Shown: piece after piece, positions 22,231 through 26,128 of the stretch | How the letters are laid out: each line of letters opens with the position of its first letter | How positions within the stretch are numbered: the stretch's first letter is position 1 | Assembly: GCA_031272615.1 (NCBI GenBank) | Contig: JAISTL010000334.1 | Span: forward strand, 1-26,128 | Source of the DNA: Methylobacteriaceae bacterium | GTDB lineage: Bacteria; Pseudomonadota; Alphaproteobacteria; Rhizobiales; Beijerinckiaceae | Reading direction: 5' to 3' | Length of the DNA: 26,128 nt | The notes under the pieces: generated by a model | Seen by the model: the letters and a program-made list of their open reading frames with translations, nothing else | Databases searched by the model: none | What the model was told of the DNA's origin: nothing | Translations under genes and position numbers: made by a program

Positions 22231-23001
22231 TCACTTGCCCGTATTGAGCGTCTTGTCGGTATAGTTGCGGATTCCCTGGAACCCGGCGACGATACAGTCA
22301 AAATCCGTTCCCTGCATCACGAAGCTCAACCGGTCGGCGAAGCGATCGAGCAGGGCGGCGCCGGAGTGGATGGTGAACAGTTTGCCGTTGCGCCGGGCGG
22401 CGTCGGAAACCCTGGTGATGGCGTCCAGCAGCACCGGACTGTTCATGTCCCCCGGAACGCCCAGCGCAATCGACAGATCGAAGGGGCCGATCAGCAACGT
22501 ATCGAGCCCCTCGATGGCGGCGATTTCCTCGATGTGTTCAACCGCCGATTCCGTCTCGATCTGAGCGATGGCCATGACGTTGTTGTTGGCATCGGCCATG
22601 ACATCCGCCGCCTTGCCTTTCCTGTAATCCGTATGGGGACCGACGGTCGCGAACCCGCGGTTGCCGACGGGCCTGTACTTGGCATACTGTATGAATTCGC
22701 GGACCTGCTCCGGGGTTTGGATAAACGGCACCATAATGCCTTCAACGCCGCTGTCGAGCATCCGGGAGATGTAATCCTTCGACAAATTCGGCACCCTGGC
22801 GAACACCGATATGCCCAGCGCCCGGCAGGTGATGGCAGCGTCACGGATGCTTTCCATGCCGTATGCCGCGTGCTCGCAGTCAAACATGACAAAATCCAGT
22901 CCGCCTTCCCTCGCCAGGTACCCCAGCACGGGGCCGTTGGTCACCCGCAGCATAACGCCGGCGACCTTTTCTCCGTTTCCGATTTTCTCACGTATGCTCA
23001 T
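22231..23001 (-). CDS. HpcH/HpaI-family class II pyruvate aldolase-like protein
   Basis: A 256-residue cytoplasmic TIM-barrel aldolase of the HpcH/HpaI type. Members cleave 2-keto-3-deoxy or 4-hydroxy-2-oxo acids to pyruvate and an aldehyde, using a divalent metal. Visible active-site features are FVMFDCEHAAYG with the catalytic His (about 46), FARVPN with the Arg, IAQIETESAV with metal-binding Glu, and IGPFDLSIALG with metal-binding Asp. GVEGIMVPFIQTPEQ is a typical barrel strand-loop. ATG 23001 has AAGGA upstream. It is the last gene of the TRAP operon, 71 bp after the cyclase gene, and ends at the shared terminator. It probably cleaves the acid imported by the TRAP system or a product of it; exact substrate unknown. 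Confidence 0.88.
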   Translation of the reverse strand: MSIREKIGNGEKVAGVMLRVTNGPVLGYLAREGGLDFVMFDCEHAAYGMESIRDAAITCRALGISVFARVPNLSKDYISRMLDSGVEGIMVPFIQTPEQVREFIQYAKYRPVGNRGFATVGPHTDYRKGKAADVMADANNNVMAIAQIETESAVEHIEEIAAIEGLDTLLIGPFDLSIALGVPGDMNSPVLLDAITRVSDAARRNGKLFTIHSGAALLDRFADRLSFVMQGTDFDCIVAGFQGIRNYTDKTLNTGK

Positions 23002-23072
23002 AACCGTTTTCCTTTTCTGGATCGGGGCTCTCCGGCCGCCGACACGTGTTTCGTCCGCCGTTTTTTGTTCCG

Positions 23073-23780
23073 CTACCGGGGCAGCAGCGCAACCGGTCTG
23101 ATGGGAGAACCCGAACCGTTCCGTATTTTCAGCGGCAGCGCCAGAAAAGCGAAGGGACCGGGCATCAGCTTGGAAAGATTTGCCAGGTTCTCCATAATCG
23201 ATATACCCGCCGTCATCAAGACATGATGTGCGACAAGGTCATTGGTCGGCGTGTTGGCGTCGATATCGGTCGCGTCGGTCCCTACGGTCTTCACGCCGCG
23301 GTCCCGAAGGTACTCGGCTGCGGGAACACTCAACCCCCGCCAGTTCTCGACAAACTGTTTGTGATTGGGCCGCAGCCCCCAGAGCTTGTCCTGACCGGTG
23401 TAGATGCAGACAATGTCTCCCTTTTTTATGGGGATATTCTTCCCTTCCCACTCTTTGATCAATTCCGCCGGAACCTTGGCGCACGGTTCGAGATGAGAGA
23501 CATCGATGACCAGCGCGCGTCCCATCCAGGTGCGTAAATCCATCTGATCGATATTCAGGGCGCCGTGAACGATATGGCTCAGGGCATCGGCGTGGGTCCC
23601 CAGGTGTTCGCCCATGGAAAGAACGTTGCTGTAGGAGACGTCGCCCTTCCCCATGTCCCGGATGTTGTTCTGGTAGAAACGCGGCTGCATGATCCGCACC
23701 GGCATGTCTTCTTCGATGGTCTGGCTCAAATCGACCAGTTCAACGTTTTCGAGCAAACCGAGTATCTCTTCGGTCGTCAT
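23073..23780 (-). CDS. Cyclase-family (kynurenine formamidase-like) metal-dependent hydrolase
   Basis: A 235-residue protein of the cyclase/KynB fold. Members hydrolyse amide, lactone or isatin-type bonds with a metal held by the HxGTHxD...H motif. Here that motif reads EHLGTHADALSH (about residues 58-69), with the metal ligands intact but Leu-Ser in place of the usual Pro before the last His. Downstream features include VGTDATDID and LVAHHVLMTAGISIMENL, where the conserved late His and Glu lie. No signal peptide. ATG 23780 has AAGGAG eight bases upstream and lies 19 bp after dctM. The operon with a TRAP transporter and an aldolase points to ring or amide opening of an imported compound. Kynurenine formamidase itself is less likely, because no other tryptophan-catabolic gene is present. 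Confidence 0.85.
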   Translation of the reverse strand: MTTEEILGLLENVELVDLSQTIEEDMPVRIMQPRFYQNNIRDMGKGDVSYSNVLSMGEHLGTHADALSHIVHGALNIDQMDLRTWMGRALVIDVSHLEPCAKVPAELIKEWEGKNIPIKKGDIVCIYTGQDKLWGLRPNHKQFVENWRGLSVPAAEYLRDRGVKTVGTDATDIDANTPTNDLVAHHVLMTAGISIMENLANLSKLMPGPFAFLALPLKIRNGSGSPIRPVALLPR

Positions 23781-23799
23781 TGGAATTCTCCTTTGTGCG

Positions 23800-25083
23800 T
23801 CAGATTAACCCCATGCTTCGGGGAATGTACAGGGACATGCCGGGGACGAGAATCACCAGCAACAGAACGAAACTCATGATGCCGATGACATACAGGACGT
23901 CCGGGAACACCTCGTCGATGTTGATCTTGATGATCCGGCACGAGACGAAAAGCGACAGAGCCAGGGGCGGCGTAACCCCGCCGATGGCTATGGCCAACAT
24001 GAACACCATTCCAAAATGCACCAGGTCGATATTCAGGCTTTTCATCAGCGGCACCAGAATCGGCGTCAGCAGGATTATCAGACATGTGCCGTCCATGAAG
24101 GTTCCGAGAACCAGGAGTATCCCGGAGATGAGGATCATGGACGTAATCGGGTTTTCCGTCACCGACATGACTGTCTGCGCGAAGAGTGTCGGGATGTTGT
24201 TCATCGCCAAAATCCAGCCGAACGGGGTGGACATGGAAATGATCAGCATGATGATCGCCGTGGAAATGGAGCTGCGTACACAGATGTTGATCAACACATT
24301 GAAATCGATCTCGCGATAGACAAAATACGCCAGAACAAACGCGTAAACGCTTGCGACACCCGCTGCTTCCGTTGGAGTGAACACGCCGAACACGACGCCG
24401 CCCAGCACGATCGCCGGCATCAGAAGAGGCAGAAGCGCGTCGCCGACAATGAATAACTGTTCCCCGATGGGTAAGCGTTTGTAGTTGCGGTCCATGTACC
24501 CGTGCACAATGCCCATGCCGATGGACAACAGCACGAAGCCGAGAACACACGCGAAACCCGGGATGACGCCCCCCATGAACAGCGCGCTGATGGATACCCC
24601 GCCCGAGGCGCCGTAAACCACCATACAGAAACTCGGCGGGATGATCATGCCGAGGACGCCGGAGCCTGCCACCAAAGACGCGGTAAAGCTCTTTTTATAT
24701 CCCTGTTTGACCATTTCCGGCGCGATGATGCTGCCGACCGCGGCGGTCGTGGCAACGCCGGAACCGGAAATTGCACCGAAAAACCCGCAGCCGACAGCGG
24801 CCGTCGCGCCCAACCCGCCGGGAACACGCCCCAACAACAGGTTTGCGAAGCGCATCAGGCGCGGCGTGCAGCCGTAGGCCATGATTTCTCCCGAGAGAAT
24901 AAACAACGGCAGAGCCAACAGCGCAAATGAATCGATCCCTTCGGTCATTCTCTGGGCCATGATGCTGAGGGTGGGAAACCCCTGCATATGAACGAAGACC
25001 ATGGCGCTGATGCCGATGGCAAACGCCACGGGCGCACCGGCAATCAATCCGACGGCCAGAATGACGAGCATCACCGTGATCAT
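23800..25083 (-). CDS. dctM: TRAP transporter large permease, DctM
   Basis: The 427-residue large membrane subunit of a TRAP transporter, which couples binding-protein-delivered acids to the sodium gradient. Typical blocks are ALPLFILSGEIMAYGC, GCGFFGAISGSGVATTAAVG with the family's Gly/Ser-rich turn, VLGMIIPPSFCMVVYGA, FTPTEAAGVASVYA and a late GGVTPPLAL. About twelve helices are expected. The open frame extends far upstream through dctQ, but the correct start is ATG 25083, which overlaps the dctQ stop by four bases (ATGA). Length is typical. The cyclase gene follows 19 bp after the stop. Its substrate is determined mainly by DctP, which is incomplete in this window. Confidence 0.95.
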   Translation of the reverse strand: MITVMLVILAVGLIAGAPVAFAIGISAMVFVHMQGFPTLSIMAQRMTEGIDSFALLALPLFILSGEIMAYGCTPRLMRFANLLLGRVPGGLGATAAVGCGFFGAISGSGVATTAAVGSIIAPEMVKQGYKKSFTASLVAGSGVLGMIIPPSFCMVVYGASGGVSISALFMGGVIPGFACVLGFVLLSIGMGIVHGYMDRNYKRLPIGEQLFIVGDALLPLLMPAIVLGGVVFGVFTPTEAAGVASVYAFVLAYFVYREIDFNVLINICVRSSISTAIIMLIISMSTPFGWILAMNNIPTLFAQTVMSVTENPITSMILISGILLVLGTFMDGTCLIILLTPILVPLMKSLNIDLVHFGMVFMLAIAIGGVTPPLALSLFVSCRIIKINIDEVFPDVLYVIGIMSFVLLLVILVPGMSLYIPRSMGLI

Positions 25084-25595
25084 GCCGCACCTCCTTCCGT
25101 CTTCTGTTCGTTGATGTCGCCGCGCAAGTCGGCCGAGTACCCGAGGAAGACGCGTATGCCCTGGACGAAGAAAATGACCCCCATCGCGGTGCAGCACAGC
25201 GGCACGGCGATATATTCGACGCCTTTGGTTATCCCGAGTCCGGGCGCGATGGCCGAGATGGAGACACGAAACACCGGTATCCCGTACCAGGCGATGAGAA
25301 AGCAGGAAACGGCGCACACAAGGGCGACGGAGCCTTCCACAATGCGTTTGGGCAAACCGGGAAGAAGTTCGACAAAATAGCTCACCCGTGTGTGGGCGGC
25401 CTGGTGGGTTGCCACCACGCACCCCAGAAAAACGATCCAGATCATGGACCACCGAGCCGCCTCTTCGGCCCAGAACAGCGACAGGGAAAACACGTAGCGT
25501 AGAACGACCTGGACAAAAATCAGAACGGTCATAAAAACAAACAAGACCGTGCAGATCCGTTCCAGTATCCACATCAGGCGCATATGCAGGGGCAT
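25080..25595 (-). CDS. dctQ: TRAP transporter small permease, DctQ
   Basis: A 171-residue four-helix membrane subunit of the TRAP transporter. The classic DctQ stretch VVLRYVFSLSLFWAEEAARW spans the end of helix one and the conserved Trp-Ala-Glu-Glu. WIVFLGCVVATHQAAHTRV follows, matching the family's second helix and its GA/H-type turn. ATG 25595 lies five bases after AAGGAGG, one of the strongest ribosome sites here. The stop overlaps the dctM start. The gene lies 155 bp after dctP, a gap that holds a strong hairpin. Topology, motif and position agree. Confidence 0.93.
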   Translation of the reverse strand: MPLHMRLMWILERICTVLFVFMTVLIFVQVVLRYVFSLSLFWAEEAARWSMIWIVFLGCVVATHQAAHTRVSYFVELLPGLPKRIVEGSVALVCAVSCFLIAWYGIPVFRVSISAIAPGLGITKGVEYIAVPLCCTAMGVIFFVQGIRVFLGYSADLRGDINEQKTEGGAA

Positions 25596-25646
25596 GGAAA
25601 CCTCCTTGAAAACTCAGTTTTCCGGAATATGCCGGGACCATCGGCG

Positions 25647-25674
25647 CGGGCTTTGAGCAAACGCTCAAAGCCCG
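25647..25674 (-). promoter_or_regulatory. Strong stem-loop between dctP and dctQ
   Basis: CGGGCTTTGAG (25647-25657) and CTCAAAGCCCG (25664-25674) form a perfect 11-bp stem with a six-base loop. No T-run follows on the minus strand. It lies between the binding-protein gene and the small permease gene, as in the plus-strand TTT operon, and probably stabilises the dctP portion of the message. Confidence 0.7.
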
Positions 25675-25750
25675 ATATTCCTTGGATTAAAACCCGCACC
25701 GATATCGGCGCGCAGCACTCAGAACGGGCGCCAAACCCGCACATTTTGCC

Positions 25751-26128
25751 TTATTGGGGAACCAGGTCCACCATGTCGGACCCGAACTTCTTGATATACG
25801 CGTCCCAGATGGGTTTTGCGGCGGCCCGGAACGGAGCGAGGTCCACTTCGTTGATTTCCACGGTTCCACGTTTGCGGAAATCGTCAAGAACCGCAGCGTC
25901 GAGTTCTCCCATCAGTTTCCGGCAGAGCTCCTGAGCGTTTTTGCCTGCTGCCATAATGATTTCCTGGTGTTCAGGGGAAAGAGACGCCCAAGCCTGATCC
26001 TGGAAAACCAGAACACCGGTAGAGTGGGTGTGATTGGTCAGTGACAGATACTTTGTCACCTCGTCAAAATGATTGCTTTGAATGACGATCAGCGGGCTTT
26101 CCATACCGTCCACGGTCCCCTGCTGCAG
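25751..26128 (-). CDS. dctP: TRAP transporter binding protein, DctP (C-terminal part, cut by window edge)
   Basis: The last 125 residues of a TRAP solute-binding protein; the start and signal peptide lie beyond the right edge. The visible part begins LQQGTVDGMESPLIVI, the well-known DctP block (Q-G-x-V-D-G-x-E-x-P) that forms part of the ligand cleft, and continues with the family's YLSLTNHTHSTGVLVF. The C-terminal helices follow, including SLSPEHQEIIMAAGKNAQE. The stop is TAA (25753-25751). It leads the dctP-dctQ-dctM-cyclase-aldolase operon, whose promoter is outside the window. The ligand cannot be predicted, because the conserved carboxylate-binding Arg of this family lies in the missing N-terminal portion. 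Confidence 0.92.
   Translation of the reverse strand: MQQGTVDGMESPLIVIQSNHFDEVTKYLSLTNHTHSTGVLVFQDQAWASLSPEHQEIIMAAGKNAQELCRKLMGELDAAVLDDFRKRGTVEINEVDLAPFRAAAKPIWDAYIKKFGSDMVDLVPQ

Noticed and set aside
25084..25668. Upstream extension of the DctM frame through dctQ
   Set aside because: DctM family sequence begins at MITVM (25083). The upstream part is out-of-frame dctQ with no hydrophobic or family pattern.
1..26128. Mobile elements, CRISPR arrays or attachment sites
   Set aside because: No transposase or integrase frame, no regularly spaced repeats and no long terminal inverted or direct repeats were seen. The tandem repeats found are short and local.

Overview
The window is GC-rich bacterial DNA, most likely from an alphaproteobacterium. 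This is inferred from the LeuA sequence type, the leucine-rich leader peptide before leuA, and the abundance of solute-binding-protein (SBP) transporters. No rRNA, tRNA, insertion sequence or CRISPR array is visible. Two blocks of uptake and catabolic genes flank a short core-metabolism segment. Both window ends cut through a gene.

Region 1 (1-9457, minus strand) looks like a regulated carboxylate or lactone catabolic locus. In transcription order it holds a GntR/FCD regulator with two winged-helix domains, a gap with a promoter/operator candidate, an isopropylmalate-dehydrogenase-like enzyme, a Tat-exported amidohydrolase, TctB, TctA, an Ldh_2-type 2-hydroxyacid dehydrogenase, an isocitrate-dehydrogenase-like enzyme, the binding protein TctC, and a truncated Asp/Glu-racemase-like gene. 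The suggested logic is periplasmic lactone opening, uptake by a tripartite tricarboxylate transporter (TTT), oxidation of a hydroxyl group and oxidative decarboxylation. The substrate cannot be read from the sequence.

Region 2 (9767-13765, minus strand) carries a YkvI-type permease closed by a large terminator, then a compact set: HisC-like aminotransferase, ribulose-phosphate 3-epimerase (rpe) and a sugar-isomerase/epimerase-like TIM barrel.

Region 3 (14201-18419, plus strand) has two tandem exported Sel1-repeat proteins, a DedA membrane protein, and leuA. Upstream of leuA lie a sigma70-like promoter, a short leader ORF ending in a leucine-codon cluster, and overlapping RNA stems, which together read as a leucine attenuator. 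A strong terminator follows leuA.

Region 4 (18818-22203, plus strand) is a canonical tctC-tctB-tctA operon behind a near-consensus promoter with a palindrome at the start site. It ends in a bidirectional terminator.

Region 5 (22231-26128, minus strand) is a TRAP operon (dctP cut by the window end, dctQ, dctM) followed by a cyclase-family hydrolase and an HpcH/HpaI aldolase.

A cross-cutting observation is that all three SBP genes are followed by a strong intergenic stem-loop without a T-run. These look like RNA stabilisers that raise SBP expression over the downstream genes.
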